Virus record (IMG/VR): IMGVR_UViG_3300041411_000085
Location: 1-64,000 of that record
Strand: one strand, 5' to 3'
DNA from: a virus
DNA: 64,000 nucleotides
The translations under genes and the position numbers were made by a program. Below, one piece after another: positions 63,809 through 64,000 of this stretch; the first letter of the stretch is position 1; each line of letters begins with the position of its first letter. The notes under the pieces are model-generated. The model was not told the origin of the DNA and did not search any database. It saw only the letters and a list, made by a program, of their open reading frames with translations.

Positions 63809-64000
63809 ATGAATACCGCTGGCAAAAATATGATGTCGTCTTCGAAATTTTATATGGGATATTCTCGTTGGGATGAAGTGAAGGGGGGTTATGAAACTTG
63901 GGAAGAATCAGTTTCCCGTGTAATGAATATGCACCGACAGAAATATGCTTCTGTAATGACACCAGAACTTGAAGAATATATTGCTTTTGCAGAGCAAGCT
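63809..64000 (+). CDS. Class II ribonucleotide reductase, N-terminus only
   Basis: 64 codons before the window edge. KFYMGYSRWDEVKGGYETWE and VSRVMNMHRQKY match the start of adenosylcobalamin-dependent ribonucleotide reductases, which make deoxyribonucleotides without oxygen or a small subunit. TAAGGAG precedes the ATG. Assignment to class II is from pattern memory. Confidence 0.7.
   Translation, partial: MNTAGKNMMSSSKFYMGYSRWDEVKGGYETWEESVSRVMNMHRQKYASVMTPELEEYIAFAEQA

Noticed and set aside
1-64000. CRISPR array, IS element or integrase
   Set aside because: No regularly spaced repeats, terminal repeats with transposase, or recombinase motifs were seen.

Overview
The window is an internal, AT-rich (roughly 40% GC) piece of a large tailed-phage genome (Caudoviricetes). 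Genes are packed with 1-4 nt overlaps and strong Shine-Dalgarno sites. There are packaging and head genes, a complete replication set, and many very small unrecognised genes. Both ends cut through genes (head protease on the left, ribonucleotide reductase on the right). No tRNA, rRNA, integrase or CRISPR array was found. The host is not named by the sequence. A PhaZ-type polyhydroxyalkanoate depolymerase very like the Pseudomonas enzyme suggests a PHA-storing gammaproteobacterium.

Layout. (1) 1-10.6 kb, minus strand: packaging and head module in the order putative small terminase, virion-like proteins, SGNH esterase, large terminase, portal, S49 prohead protease, with a GIY-YIG and an HNH endonuclease inserted beside portal and terminase. 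A long structured leader precedes the first gene. (2) 10.65-12.2 kb, minus: a polymerase-palm-like protein, read from a promoter divergent to the next block. (3) 12.4-29.8 kb, plus: about 45 genes, including PhoH ATPase, ClpP-like protease, dCMP deaminase, ATP-dependent DNA ligase, a SpoT/MESH1-like hydrolase, a metallopeptidase-like protein, PhaZ, a PD-(D/E)XK nuclease and three endonucleases, ending at a strong terminator. (4) 30.5-47.6 kb, minus: about 48 mostly tiny unknown genes broken into short operons by many sigma70-type promoters (almost all with a 17-nt spacer) and terminators. It also holds a C5 cytosine methyltransferase and a second polymerase-palm-like protein. Four genes here carry apparent single-base frameshifts. 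(5) 47.7-64 kb, plus: replication and nucleotide metabolism, namely primase-helicase, family B DNA polymerase split in two by a GIY-YIG endonuclease, SSB-like protein, flap-type exonuclease, HNH nuclease, metallophosphoesterase, dNTP pyrophosphohydrolase, HAD nucleotidase, MazG-like protein, ThyX and class II ribonucleotide reductase.

How it fits together. Blocks 3 and 4 look like early, host-takeover genes driven by host-type promoters. Block 5 makes DNA and its precursors: ThyX, dCMP deaminase, ribonucleotide reductase and nucleotide-cleaning enzymes feed the polymerase. Block 1 is the late packaging and head set. PhaZ may release stored carbon, and the SpoT-like enzyme may blunt the stringent response. 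Most distinctive are the phage-borne phaZ, two divergent stand-alone polymerase-palm proteins beside a conventional PolB, the split polymerase, eight homing-type endonuclease genes (one broken, with a perfect inverted repeat at the break), and two promoters whose -35 box lies in the loop of a terminator.
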